Shown here piece by piece: positions 42,931-51,704 of a stretch of DNA of 64,000 bases. The notes beneath the pieces were generated by a model that saw nothing but the letters and a program-made list of their open reading frames with translations, was not told where the DNA came from and made no database searches. Position numbers and translations under genes: made by a program. Source of the DNA: Microbacterium murale (GTDB taxonomy: Bacteria > Actinomycetota > Actinomycetes > Actinomycetales > Microbacteriaceae); NCBI RefSeq assembly GCF_030815955.1, contig NZ_JAUSXK010000001.1, forward strand, positions 2,294,001-2,358,000, read 5' to 3'. The number at the start of each line of letters is the position of its first letter. Positions within the stretch are counted from its first letter, which is position 1.

Positions 42931-43482
42931 ATGCGCGCGGCTGAGATCCAGGACGACCTTTCCGACATCCTCGTCACAGAGGAGGAGATCAAGGCCAAGC
43001 TCGCTGAGCTCGCCGTCCAAGTGGCGAAGGACTATGAAGGAAAGGACCTTCTTCTCGTCGGTGTCCTGAAAGGCGCAGTCATGGTGATGGCTGATTTCGC
43101 GCGCGAGCTGCCGTTCCACGCTCCGATGGACTGGATGGCCGTCTCCAGCTACGGCTCGAGCACGAAGTCGAGCGGCGTCGTGCAGATCCGCAAGGACCTC
43201 GACACCGACCTGCACGGCAAGCACGTGCTGATCGTCGAGGACATCATCGACTCGGGCCTGACGCTGAGCTGGCTGCTGGAGAACTTCGAGTCCCGCGGCC
43301 CCGAGTCGATCGAGGTGCTGGCGCTGCTGCGCAAGCCGGATGCCGCGAAGGTCGAGATCGACTGCAAGTACGTCGGCTTCGACATCCCGACCGAATTCGT
43401 CGTCGGCTACGGCCTCGACTTCGACGAGCGCTACCGCAATCTGCGCGATGTCGCAGTGCTTGCACCGCACGTCTACTCCTGA
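42931..43482 (+). CDS. hpt: hypoxanthine phosphoribosyltransferase
   Basis: 183 residues. VGVLKGAVMVMADFAREL and the PRPP loop VEDIIDSGLTLSWLL identify the purine-salvage enzyme that makes IMP or GMP from hypoxanthine or guanine. The loop DWMAVSSYGSSTKSSG is the flexible loop. The ATG 42931 has TAAAAT ending six bases before it, a leaderless start. It precedes ftsH, the usual order in this phylum. Confidence 0.97.
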   Translation: MRAAEIQDDLSDILVTEEEIKAKLAELAVQVAKDYEGKDLLLVGVLKGAVMVMADFARELPFHAPMDWMAVSSYGSSTKSSGVVQIRKDLDTDLHGKHVLIVEDIIDSGLTLSWLLENFESRGPESIEVLALLRKPDAAKVEIDCKYVGFDIPTEFVVGYGLDFDERYRNLRDVAVLAPHVYS

Positions 43483-43546
43483 CCTGCGTACGCCGTGGGC
43501 GAATCCCAGCGGACCATAAACTACGGCGCGATACGCTGAACGGATC

Positions 43547-45562
43547 ATGGACGTGAAGAAGATCACCCGGAATCCACTGGTTTATGTGGTGCTGATCGGT
43601 GTTTTGCTGTTCGGCGGGTTCCTGCTGATCTCGAACCTCGGCGCCCCCAAGACGATCACCACTCAACAGGGGCTCGACCTGCTGGCCGGCGAGACCGTCA
43701 CCGAGGTGACGAACACCGACGGTGATCAGCGCGTCGACATGACCCTGTCGAAGGCGTTTGAGGACTCCAAGTCAGTGCAGTTCTACTACGTGGACGCACG
43801 CGCCGACGAGGTCGTCAAGGCCATCACGACGGCAGACCCGAAGGACGGCTTCAACGACGTCGTTCCTCGTGCCACCTGGTTCGACGGATTCCTCTCCCTG
43901 CTGCTCCCGCTCGTGCTGCTCGGTCTCCTGTTCTGGTGGCTGCTCTCGTCGATGCAGGGCGGCGGCGGCAAGGTCATGCAGTTCGGCAAGTCCAAGGCCA
44001 AGCTCGTCAACAAGGAATCTCCGACGGTCACGTTCGCTGACGTCGCCGGTGCGGATGAGGCGATCGAGGAACTCGAAGAGATCAAGGAATTCCTGCAGGA
44101 TCCCGCCAAGTTCCAGGCGATCGGCGCCCGCATCCCCAAGGGCGTGCTGCTGTACGGCCCTCCAGGAACAGGCAAGACCCTTCTCGCTCGCGCGGTTGCG
44201 GGCGAAGCGGGCGCCCCGTTCTACTCGATCTCCGGCTCGGACTTCGTCGAGATGTTCGTCGGCGTCGGTGCCTCTCGTGTGCGCGACCTGTTCAATCAGG
44301 CCAAGGAGAACGCCCCTGCCATCATCTTCATCGATGAGATCGATGCAGTCGGCCGCCACCGTGGCGCCGGCATGGGCGGCGGAAACGACGAGCGCGAGCA
44401 GACGCTGAACCAGATGCTCGTCGAGATGGACGGCTTCGACCCGAACGCGAACGTCATCGTGATCGCGGCGACCAACCGTGCCGACATCCTCGACCCCGCA
44501 CTTCTGCGCCCCGGCCGGTTCGACCGGCAGATCGGCATCGACGCCCCTGACCTCAAGGGCCGCCTGCACATCCTGCAGGTGCACGCCAAGGGCAAGCCGC
44601 TCGCGAAGAGCGTCGACCTCGAGGTCGTCGCTCGGAAGACGCCCGGCTTCACGGGCGCCGACCTCGCGAACGTGCTGAACGAGGCTGCTCTGCTCACCGC
44701 GCGCTCGAACGCGCAGCTGGTCGACAACCGTGCCCTCGATGAGGCCATCGACCGCGTCATCGCCGGTCCGCAGCGTCGCACGCGTGTCATGAAGGACCGC
44801 GAGAAGCTCATCACGGCCTATCACGAGGGCGGCCACGCCCTCGCCGCCGCGGCCATGAACTACACCGATCCGGTGACCAAGATCACGATCCTGCCCCGCG
44901 GCAAGGCGCTCGGCTACACGATGGTGATGCCGCTGGATGACAAGTACTCCGTCACGCGGAACGAGCTTCAGGATCAGCTGACGTACGCCATGGGCGGCCG
45001 TGTCGCCGAGGAGCTCGTCTTCCACGACCCCACCACCGGCGCCTCGAACGACATCGAGAAGGCGACGAGCATCGCCCGCAAGATGGTCATCGAATACGGC
45101 ATGACGACCGACCTCGGCCCGGTCAAGCTCGGCACGGAGGGCGGCGAGCCGTTCGCGGGCCGCGACATGGGCCGCGGCCGTGAGTACTCCGAGTCGATCG
45201 CCGAGCGCGTCGACACAGAGGTGCGTGCGCTCATCGAGCAGGCGCACGACGAGGCGTACCAGGTGATCAGCGACAACCGCGACATCCTCGACCGTCTCGC
45301 TCTCGCGCTGCTCGAGCAGGAGACGCTCGATCACAACCAGATCGCCGAGATCTTCACCGAGATCCGCAAGCTCCCCGAGCGGCCGCTGTGGCTTTCGAGC
45401 AACGAGCGTCCGGTGTCGGATCGTCCGCCGATCGAAGTGCCCACGCGCGTGATCCCGGTGGATGCAGCGGCCTCGGTCGACGGGTCTGCAGATGCCACGG
45501 CGCTACGCGGCGCGGCCGGCGGGGCACCCGCATCCGGGCAGGCCCGGCCGGCGACGGCCTGA
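43547..45562 (+). CDS. ftsH: ATP-dependent zinc metalloprotease FtsH
   Basis: 671 residues. Two N-terminal transmembrane helices flank a short external domain. The AAA domain has [19 protein letters not shown] (Walker A), [13 protein letters not shown] (Walker B) and the second region of homology around [19 protein letters not shown]. The protease domain carries HEGGH (HExxH). It degrades membrane and regulatory proteins as a hexamer. The promoter hexamer TACGCT is nine bases from the ATG, so the leader is nearly absent. It lies two bases before the folate operon. Confidence 0.98.
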   Translation: MDVKKITRNPLVYVVLIGVLLFGGFLLISNLGAPKTITTQQGLDLLAGETVTEVTNTDGDQRVDMTLSKAFEDSKSVQFYYVDARADEVVKAITTADPKDGFNDVVPRATWFDGFLSLLLPLVLLGLLFWWLLSSMQGGGGKVMQFGKSKAKLVNKESPTVTFADVAGADEAIEELEEIKEFLQDPAKFQAIGARIPKGVLLYGPPGTGKTLLARAVAGEAGAPFYSISGSDFVEMFVGVGASRVRDLFNQAKENAPAIIFIDEIDAVGRHRGAGMGGGNDEREQTLNQMLVEMDGFDPNANVIVIAATNRADILDPALLRPGRFDRQIGIDAPDLKGRLHILQVHAKGKPLAKSVDLEVVARKTPGFTGADLANVLNEAALLTARSNAQLVDNRALDEAIDRVIAGPQRRTRVMKDREKLITAYHEGGHALAAAAMNYTDPVTKITILPRGKALGYTMVMPLDDKYSVTRNELQDQLTYAMGGRVAEELVFHDPTTGASNDIEKATSIARKMVIEYGMTTDLGPVKLGTEGGEPFAGRDMGRGREYSESIAERVDTEVRALIEQAHDEAYQVISDNRDILDRLALALLEQETLDHNQIAEIFTEIRKLPERPLWLSSNERPVSDRPPIEVPTRVIPVDAAASVDGSADATALRGAAGGAPASGQARPATA

Positions 45563-45564
45563 TC

Positions 45565-46164
45565 GTGGCCGTCGACGGAGCGAGGGTCGAGCGGCTGACC
45601 CGCGAGCTCCTCGAGGCGATCGGCGAAGACCCCGAGCGCCCTGGACTCAGGCAGACTCCGGCCCGAATGGCCGAACTGTACGCCGAGTTCTTCGCCGGCG
45701 TCGGTGAGGATGCCGCGGCACCTCTTGCCCGCACCATCAGCGTCGCCCGGGGGCCCGCGCCCGAGACCCTGCCGTCCGGCGCGGTGCTTCTGCGCGACAT
45801 CCGCTTCCGCTCCGTCTGCGAGCATCATCTTCTGCCGTTCGCCGGTCACGCGCATATCGCGTACCTTCCGGGTGAGCAGGTCGTCGGACTCGGTGCGCTG
45901 GTGCGCGTGGTCGAGATACTCGCCGCCCGCCCGCAGGTGCAGGAACGCCTCGGCGAGCAGATCGCCGACACCATCGCAGAGCACCTCGACACGCGTGGCG
46001 TGCTCGTCGTGCTCGATGCGGCCCACGGCTGCGTCACGATGCGCGGTGGACGTCAGAGCGAAGCATCCACGCTGACGATCGCTGCTCGCGGCGAGTACAG
46101 TGAGCCGGTGGCGCGACAGGAGATCATCGCGCTGATCGGTGCCGGCGGCGAGGGTCGACGATGA
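45565..46164 (+). CDS. folE: GTP cyclohydrolase I
   Basis: 199 residues from GTG 45565, two bases after the ftsH stop, so it is coupled to ftsH. RSVCEHHLLPF carries the zinc ligands and HAHIAYLPG is a conserved strand. GTP is opened to 7,8-dihydroneopterin triphosphate, the first step of folate synthesis. A longer frame exists within ftsH but the GTG is the sensible start. The stop overlaps folP as ATGA. Confidence 0.95.
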   Translation: MAVDGARVERLTRELLEAIGEDPERPGLRQTPARMAELYAEFFAGVGEDAAAPLARTISVARGPAPETLPSGAVLLRDIRFRSVCEHHLLPFAGHAHIAYLPGEQVVGLGALVRVVEILAARPQVQERLGEQIADTIAEHLDTRGVLVVLDAAHGCVTMRGGRQSEASTLTIAARGEYSEPVARQEIIALIGAGGEGRR

Positions 46165-46985
46165 CCGGAATCTGGGGCATCGTCAACGTCACACCGGACT
46201 CGTTCAGCGACGGTGGCCGCTATATGGATCCTGAGCACGCCATCGCGCACGGGCTCACGCTGCGCGATGCCGGCGCCGCCGTGCTCGACGTCGGCGGCGA
46301 GTCCACCCGGCCCGGAGCCGAGCGCGTCGATGCGGCAGTGGAGCAGCAGCGAGTGATCCCGGTGATTCAGGGGTTCGCCGCTCACGGCATCACGGTGAGC
46401 ATCGACACGCTCAATGCATCGACGGCGTCGGCCGCCGTGCGCGCCGGCGCGCGCATCGTGAACGACGTGTCCGGTGGCCTGGCAGACCCCGAGATGTTCA
46501 GCGCCGTCGCCGAATCCTCGGCCGACTTCGCCATCGGTCACTGGCGAGGTCCGTCAGACGACATGTACGCGCGTGCCGAGTACCGCCGGGCATCGCGCGA
46601 GGTGGCCGGTGAGTTGCGCGACCGCGTCGGCGAGGCGGCGTCAGCAGGTATCGCGCCGGCCCGGCTGATAGTCGACCCGGGGATCGGCTTCGCCAAGGCC
46701 GGGGTACAGAACTGGGATGTGCTGCGCGGCCTCGGCGACATCACCGCTCTCGGTCACCGCGTGCTGATCGGCACGTCACGCAAGCGCTTCCTGGTCGAAT
46801 CTCTTCGACAGCACGCGACCTCCTCGACGGGCGGCGCGACCGATGAGATCGATGAGTCGCGGCGCGACCTCGCCACTGCCGTGACCAGTGCGCTCGCGGT
46901 CCGGCACGGTGTCTGGGCGGTGCGCGTGCACAACGTCGCCGCGACCCGCGACGCCCTCGCGATCGCACACGCCTGGGAGGGATGA
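46161..46985 (+). CDS. folP: dihydropteroate synthase
   Basis: 274 residues. It starts with GIWGIVNVTPDSFSDGG and has DVGGESTRPGAE and DPGIGFAK, all DHPS signatures. It condenses pterin pyrophosphate with p-aminobenzoate and is the sulfonamide target. ATGA overlap at both ends binds it into folE-folP-folB. Confidence 0.97.
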   Translation: MTGIWGIVNVTPDSFSDGGRYMDPEHAIAHGLTLRDAGAAVLDVGGESTRPGAERVDAAVEQQRVIPVIQGFAAHGITVSIDTLNASTASAAVRAGARIVNDVSGGLADPEMFSAVAESSADFAIGHWRGPSDDMYARAEYRRASREVAGELRDRVGEAASAGIAPARLIVDPGIGFAKAGVQNWDVLRGLGDITALGHRVLIGTSRKRFLVESLRQHATSSTGGATDEIDESRRDLATAVTSALAVRHGVWAVRVHNVAATRDALAIAHAWEG

Positions 46986-47368
46986 CCATGCCGATCCTGG
47001 ACCAGATCCGGCTCACCGGACTCACCGTGTTCGGACGCCACGGCGTCTTCGAACACGAGCGCGAGAACGGTCAGGAGTTCGTGATCGACCTGCGTCTGCG
47101 CCTCGAGCTGGCGGCTGCGGCGGCATCCGACGACGTGGTCGACACCGTTCACTACGGCGAGCTGGCCGAGAAAGTCGCCGCCGTCGTGGCCGGAGAGCCT
47201 GTCAATCTCATTGAGACCCTCGCCGAACGGATCGCCGATGTCGTGCTCGCTGATACTCGGGTGAGGCAGGCCGACATCACCGTCCACAAGCCGCATGCAC
47301 CCATACCGCTGACGTTCTCCGACGTGTCGGTCACGATCAGCCGCCCCAGGAAGGACGCGCCGCAATGA
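46982..47368 (+). CDS. folB: dihydroneopterin aldolase
   Basis: 128 residues. GRHGVFEHERENGQEFVIDL and ETLAERIADVVL are the FolB core, with the catalytic lysine near VHKPHAPIP. It converts dihydroneopterin to 6-hydroxymethyl-dihydropterin. It starts and ends within ATGA overlaps, or their near equivalents, with folP and folK. Confidence 0.95.
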   Translation: MTMPILDQIRLTGLTVFGRHGVFEHERENGQEFVIDLRLRLELAAAAASDDVVDTVHYGELAEKVAAVVAGEPVNLIETLAERIADVVLADTRVRQADITVHKPHAPIPLTFSDVSVTISRPRKDAPQ

Positions 47369-47916
47369 TCCGCAAACCACCGCCGACGCGGCCAGACCCG
47401 CGCCCCGGCCGCGATGCTGCGACGGCGGTCGTCGCCCTCGGCGCGAATCTCGGCGACCGGCGCGAGACGATCCAGCGCGCCGTGGAACGCATCGCGCGAC
47501 TCCCGCTCGTGGACGATGTGCGGTTGTCCGAGCTGTACGAGACCGTCGCGTTGCGCCTGGACGGCCCGGATCCTGATGCCCCCGGCTATGTCAATGCCGT
47601 CGCAATCGTCTCCACCCGCCTGGCACCAGAGGTGCTGCTGGGCATGCTGCATGCGATCGAGGAGGAGCACGGCCGCGAGCGTCGCGAACGCTGGGGAGAC
47701 CGCACGCTCGACCTCGATCTGATCACCTATGGCGATGTCGTCTCCGATGACCCTCACCTGCTGCTGCCGCATCCGCGTGCTGCGGAGAGGCTGTTCGTGC
47801 TCGATCCATGGCTCAGTATCGACCCCCAGGGTGAGATCCCAGGGCGCGGCCGGATCGCCGACCTCGCGGCCGCTCTCCGATCTGAACCGACGGATGACGG
47901 CGCGGAGCGCGGATGA
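47365..47916 (+). CDS. folK: HPPK, 2-amino-4-hydroxy-6-hydroxymethyldihydropteridine pyrophosphokinase
   Basis: 183 residues. ALGANLGDRRETI is the pterin-binding start and WGDRTLDLDLITYGD the ATP/Mg segment with Asp pairs. It pyrophosphorylates hydroxymethyl-dihydropterin. Overlaps both neighbours. Confidence 0.96.
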   Translation: MIRKPPPTRPDPRPGRDAATAVVALGANLGDRRETIQRAVERIARLPLVDDVRLSELYETVALRLDGPDPDAPGYVNAVAIVSTRLAPEVLLGMLHAIEEEHGRERRERWGDRTLDLDLITYGDVVSDDPHLLLPHPRAAERLFVLDPWLSIDPQGEIPGRGRIADLAAALRSEPTDDGAERG

Positions 47917-48401
47917 AGCGCACCACGGCTCCGATCCTCATCCTCCTCGCCCTGGTCGGCGGTGGAGCGGGCTATCTCATCGATCATCTGCTGACAGTGT
48001 CCGGGCGGTCGACATTCGCTCCATCGGGATTCCTGCCGGTGCTGCTCCTGCTCCTCGCAGTCGCTGTTCTCGCCATCGCATGGCCCGTTCGGCGCAGCGT
48101 GCGCGGCAAGTCCCGGGGGCGCATCGACCCGTTCCGTGCACTGCGCGCCGCGACGCTCGCCAGGGCCTCGAGCCTGCTCGGCGCCATCATGACCGGATTC
48201 GGGGGAGGGCTCCTGACCTTCCTCCTGTCGCGTCCCGTTGATCCCCAGGTAGGGTCGATTGTGGCGATGGTCGCTCTCATGGCGAGCTCGCTCGTTCTCG
48301 TGATCGCGGCTCTCGTCGCCGAACAGTTCTGCACCCTGCCGAAGGATCCTGATGACCGACAGCCAGACGACCCCTCCGCCGGAGCCGACGCCGGGCGCTG
48401 A
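47913..48401 (+). CDS. DUF3180 membrane protein
   Basis: 162 residues with four hydrophobic segments, matching DUF3180, a small membrane family regularly found after folK in actinobacteria. Function unknown. It starts in the folK stop (ATGA), and its C-terminal 50 bp overlap the start of the next gene in another frame. The end of the protein is acidic and Pro-rich. Confidence 0.85.
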   Translation: MKRTTAPILILLALVGGGAGYLIDHLLTVSGRSTFAPSGFLPVLLLLLAVAVLAIAWPVRRSVRGKSRGRIDPFRALRAATLARASSLLGAIMTGFGGGLLTFLLSRPVDPQVGSIVAMVALMASSLVLVIAALVAEQFCTLPKDPDDRQPDDPSAGADAGR

Positions 48402-49155
48402 GCCGACGCCTCCGCACCAGGTGCCGAACATTCCGCCAGCTCCGCCGGCACCCCCGGTGCCCGCGTCCGCGCCGCAGAACCCTGGGCCCGCCGCGTATCC
48501 TGCGACCGCAGCCCCGCAGGCGAATCCGCCTGTGACGCCTGCCGCTGCACCTGCCGCTGCACCTGCGGCGTTCCCTGCTGCGCCGATGGCACCCGCCGCC
48601 CCGCCGGCCTCTCCCCTCATCACGCCCCCGGTGCTCGACGAGGGCACCTACGAGAAGCTGAGAGAGCCTCGAGGCGCAGGTCGCATCGACCTCGACGGGA
48701 AATGGCATCAGATCTCGCCGCGCTACGTGGTGTCGCAGTTCCTGCAGAACGGCATCTTCCTCGCGGTCGTCGTCGCCGTGGCGCTCATCGTCGGCCTCGT
48801 TTTCCACCAGAACTGGGTCTGGATTCCGGCAGGATTCCTCACGCTCATCACCGTCATCACGCTGGTGATCCTCCCGCGTCAGGCGAAGGCGATCGGTTTC
48901 ATGCTGCGCGCCGACGACATCGTGTTCCGCAAGGGCATCCTCTGGCAGCGCATCATCGCCGTGCCGTACGGACGCATGCAGCTCGTCGACATCACGCACG
49001 GGCCGCTGGATCGCGCCTTCGGGGTCTCCCAGCTCAAGATGGTCACCGCTGCCGCGACGACCGGCGTGCAGATCCCAGGGCTCACCCAGGCGGCCGCTGA
49101 AGCACTGCGCGACACTCTCATCGAGGTCGCCGAGACCCGGCGGACCGGCCTGTGA
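48352..49155 (+). CDS. bacterial PH-domain membrane protein (YdbS-like)
   Basis: 267 residues. A Pro/Ala-rich disordered N-terminus (about 1-95) precedes two transmembrane helices (FLQNGIFLAVVVAVALIVGLVF and the next). A PH-like domain (bPH2) follows, with RGILWQRIIAVPYGRMQLVDITHGPLDRAFG. An AAGGAT site supports the ATG at 48352 despite the 50-bp overlap with DUF3180. It is paired with the next, larger PH-domain protein. Confidence 0.88.
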   Translation: MTDSQTTPPPEPTPGAEPTPPHQVPNIPPAPPAPPVPASAPQNPGPAAYPATAAPQANPPVTPAAAPAAAPAAFPAAPMAPAAPPASPLITPPVLDEGTYEKLREPRGAGRIDLDGKWHQISPRYVVSQFLQNGIFLAVVVAVALIVGLVFHQNWVWIPAGFLTLITVITLVILPRQAKAIGFMLRADDIVFRKGILWQRIIAVPYGRMQLVDITHGPLDRAFGVSQLKMVTAAATTGVQIPGLTQAAAEALRDTLIEVAETRRTGL

Positions 49156-50864
49156 GCACGCCTCAGAATCCGGATCCCTACGCGGCGCAGCCGCCACTGC
49201 CTCCCGTGCCGACTGCACCTGCGGGCAGTGAATCGCTCGCTGACGGAGAATGGCACCGACTGCACCCGCTGACCCCGCTGTTCAAGGGCGGACTGGTGCT
49301 CATCATCGTCGCCGGCGTCGTGCTGAACAACTTCCGCGACCGGATCATCTACTGGGCCATCGGTCTGTTCGCGCCGGAAGAAGCCCATGTCGGCGACTAC
49401 TCCGGCGGCGATCCAGTGGACTGGGTGCTGGAGAACAACCTCATCCTCATCGCGCTTCTCGTCGTTCTGGGTGCGCTGATCGTGCTGATCGTGGGGTTCT
49501 GGCTGGTCTGGCGGTTCCAGGAGTTCCGCATCTCCGACGAGCATGTCGAAGTGCGCAAGGGCATCGTCTTCCGCTCTCAGCGGCGGGCACCGCTGGATCG
49601 TGTGCAGGGCGTCAACCTCACAAGGCCATTCCCGGCGCGGTTGATCGGGATGGCCAAGCTCGAGGTGGTCGGCGCGGGCACCGATGCGAATGTGCCGCTT
49701 GAGTATCTCTCGACGACCAAAGCCGAGACCGTGCGATCGGACATCCTCCGTCTCGCGTCCGGCGCCAGGGCGGCACGAGAGGCCAGACAGCGTGGCGGTT
49801 CGCCTCAGAGCGCGGCCCCCGCCGCCGGCGCGACATCGATCCGTTCCCAACTCATCGGATCGATGAACGGCGGAGTGAACGATCTGATCGGCGGCGTCGA
49901 CCTCAGCGACGTCGCACCGGAGAGCGTCGTCAAGATCCCGACCGGACGACTCGTCGGATCCCAGGTGCTCGCCGGCGTGCTGTGGCTCGCTTTCTTCATC
50001 CTCATCTTCGGCGTGACGCTCGCCTTCGTCATCCCCGCCATCCTCGCCGACGACGATCCCGACGCGTGGATCGGAGTCGTCGGCATCACACTCGGGTTGG
50101 GGGTTCCGTTCGTCATCGCCGCGTTCGCCATCGTCTGGGCGCAGATCTCCCGGTCGCTGAGGTACTCCATCGCGCCGACGCCGGACGGCGTGCGCATCAC
50201 GTTCGGTCTGTTCACCACTGTCACCGAGACGATCCCCCCAGGACGCATCTTCGCCGTCGAGGTGACGCAGTCGATCCTGTGGCGACCGTTCGGCTGGTGG
50301 ACCATCAAGATCAACCGCATGAGCGGCAAGAGCGTGTCGCAGCAGCAGTCCAGCACCGCACAGCAGTTCAACATCGTGCTCCCGGTGGGCACGCGCGCAG
50401 ACGTCGAGCGCGTTCTCGCGCTGGTCCTTCCCGACATGCCTGAGGAGGATCGCCCTCTCGTCTGGGAGCACGGGATCTTCGGTCCGCAGGCTGGTGACCC
50501 GTATCACGTGCTGCAGAAGCGCGGGTGGTGGCGTCGGCCGTTCTCGTGGAAGCGGCACGGCTTCGCCGTCACCGACTTCGCCGTCATCATGCGCCGCGGC
50601 AACTTCTGGCGCAAGCTCGCGGTGTTCCCGCTGGCCCGTCTGCAGGGCGTCTCGGCGGCGCAGGGGCCGATCGATCGGGCGCAGCGCGTCGCCATACTCA
50701 AGGCGCACAGTGTCACCGGGCCCGTTCTCGGCGACGTCGTCGGCATCGAAAGTGTCGATCTGACGGCGGCAGTGGATGACATCTCACGCCGCGCAGCGGC
50801 TGCCGCAGGCCGCGATCAGACTCATCGCTGGGCTCAGGATGCTGTGCACGAGAGGTCTGCATGA
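49152..50864 (+). CDS. large PH-domain membrane protein (YdbT-like)
   Basis: 570 residues. A short N-terminal tail is followed by two transmembrane helices. A first bPH2 domain contains RRAPLDRVQGVNLTRPFPARLIGMAKLEVV. Further helices around 280-330 come next, then one or two more PH-like domains (HGFAVTDFAVIMRRGNFWRKLAVFPLARLQGV). GTG 49152 overlaps the preceding stop. The YdbS/YdbT pair confers protection from certain bacteriocins in Bacillus, but function here is unknown. Confidence 0.88.
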   Translation: MSTPQNPDPYAAQPPLPPVPTAPAGSESLADGEWHRLHPLTPLFKGGLVLIIVAGVVLNNFRDRIIYWAIGLFAPEEAHVGDYSGGDPVDWVLENNLILIALLVVLGALIVLIVGFWLVWRFQEFRISDEHVEVRKGIVFRSQRRAPLDRVQGVNLTRPFPARLIGMAKLEVVGAGTDANVPLEYLSTTKAETVRSDILRLASGARAAREARQRGGSPQSAAPAAGATSIRSQLIGSMNGGVNDLIGGVDLSDVAPESVVKIPTGRLVGSQVLAGVLWLAFFILIFGVTLAFVIPAILADDDPDAWIGVVGITLGLGVPFVIAAFAIVWAQISRSLRYSIAPTPDGVRITFGLFTTVTETIPPGRIFAVEVTQSILWRPFGWWTIKINRMSGKSVSQQQSSTAQQFNIVLPVGTRADVERVLALVLPDMPEEDRPLVWEHGIFGPQAGDPYHVLQKRGWWRRPFSWKRHGFAVTDFAVIMRRGNFWRKLAVFPLARLQGVSAAQGPIDRAQRVAILKAHSVTGPVLGDVVGIESVDLTAAVDDISRRAAAAAGRDQTHRWAQDAVHERSA

Positions 50865-51550
50865 ACCGTGACGGACGACTCGGCGTCGGCATCATCGGCG
50901 CCGGACGGGTCGGACCGGTGGTAGGCGCTGCGCTCGCAGGTGCAGGACACGCCATCACCGGCATCACGAGCGGCTCGGACGATGACCGTGTCGCCGGTGT
51001 GCTGCCCCAGGTGCCTGTGCTCGACGCCGCCGAGGTGCTCCGTCGCAGCGAGCTGGTGATCCTGGCGGTGCCGCACGATGAGCTTCCGGGGCTGGTCAGC
51101 GGCCTGTCGGAGCTGGGCGCCTGGCAATCGGGTCAACTCGTGCTGCACACGGATCCTGCCTACGGCATCGGTGTGCTGGAGCCGGCGCAACGTGCGGGTG
51201 CTATCCCGCTGGCGGTGCATCCGGCGATCTCGTTCACCGGCACGTCGATCGATCTGCGGCAGCTTCAGGCTGGTTTCGCCGCAGTCACAGCACCCGCAGC
51301 GGTGCTGCCCATCGCGCAGGCCCTCGCGGTCGAGCTGGGCTGCGAGCCGATCGTCATCGGCGAAGACGACCGCGCGGCCTACGCGGAGGCGATCGCCACG
51401 GCATCCGAATTCTCCCGGGCGATCATCGGGCAATCGACCTCGTTGCTGCGCGGCATCGGCGTGGAGAACCCGGGCGGGTACCTCTCCGCGCTCGTGCAGT
51501 CGACCGTCGAGCGCGCTCTGCGCGAAGCATCCGATCCGCCCGTCATCTGA
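50861..51550 (+). CDS. Rossmann-like NAD(P)-binding DUF2520 protein
   Basis: 229 residues. GVGIIGAGRVGPVVGAAL is the dinucleotide-binding loop, and the C-terminal about 120 residues match DUF2520, with HPAISFTGTS and the helical bundle. In actinobacteria this protein usually precedes panC. No panC follows here; the transcript ends at the hairpin near 51625. The ATGA overlap couples it to the PH-domain protein. Confidence 0.85.
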   Translation: MNRDGRLGVGIIGAGRVGPVVGAALAGAGHAITGITSGSDDDRVAGVLPQVPVLDAAEVLRRSELVILAVPHDELPGLVSGLSELGAWQSGQLVLHTDPAYGIGVLEPAQRAGAIPLAVHPAISFTGTSIDLRQLQAGFAAVTAPAAVLPIAQALAVELGCEPIVIGEDDRAAYAEAIATASEFSRAIIGQSTSLLRGIGVENPGGYLSALVQSTVERALREASDPPVI

Positions 51551-51624
51551 CAGACCCAGCCGTTCGACACCGCGCACGTTGGGAGAACAGAGACGAGTCG
51601 GTGTGTCTTCGGCGCGTCGGAGGC

Positions 51625-51660
51625 GGACCGTCCGGCGACACGCCAGGCGGTCCGGGTTTT
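51625..51660 (+). terminator. terminator of the ftsH-fol-PH operon
   Basis: GGACCG (51625-51630) pairs with CGGTCC (51648-51653), with an inner CCGGCG/CGCC stem, followed by GGGTTTT. It lies between the convergent DUF2520 and DUF2207 genes. Confidence 0.65.
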
Positions 51661-51704
51661 CCGGGGTCAGGCGTGTCCAGAGCCGAACGCGCCCGAGCCG
51701 TGCG

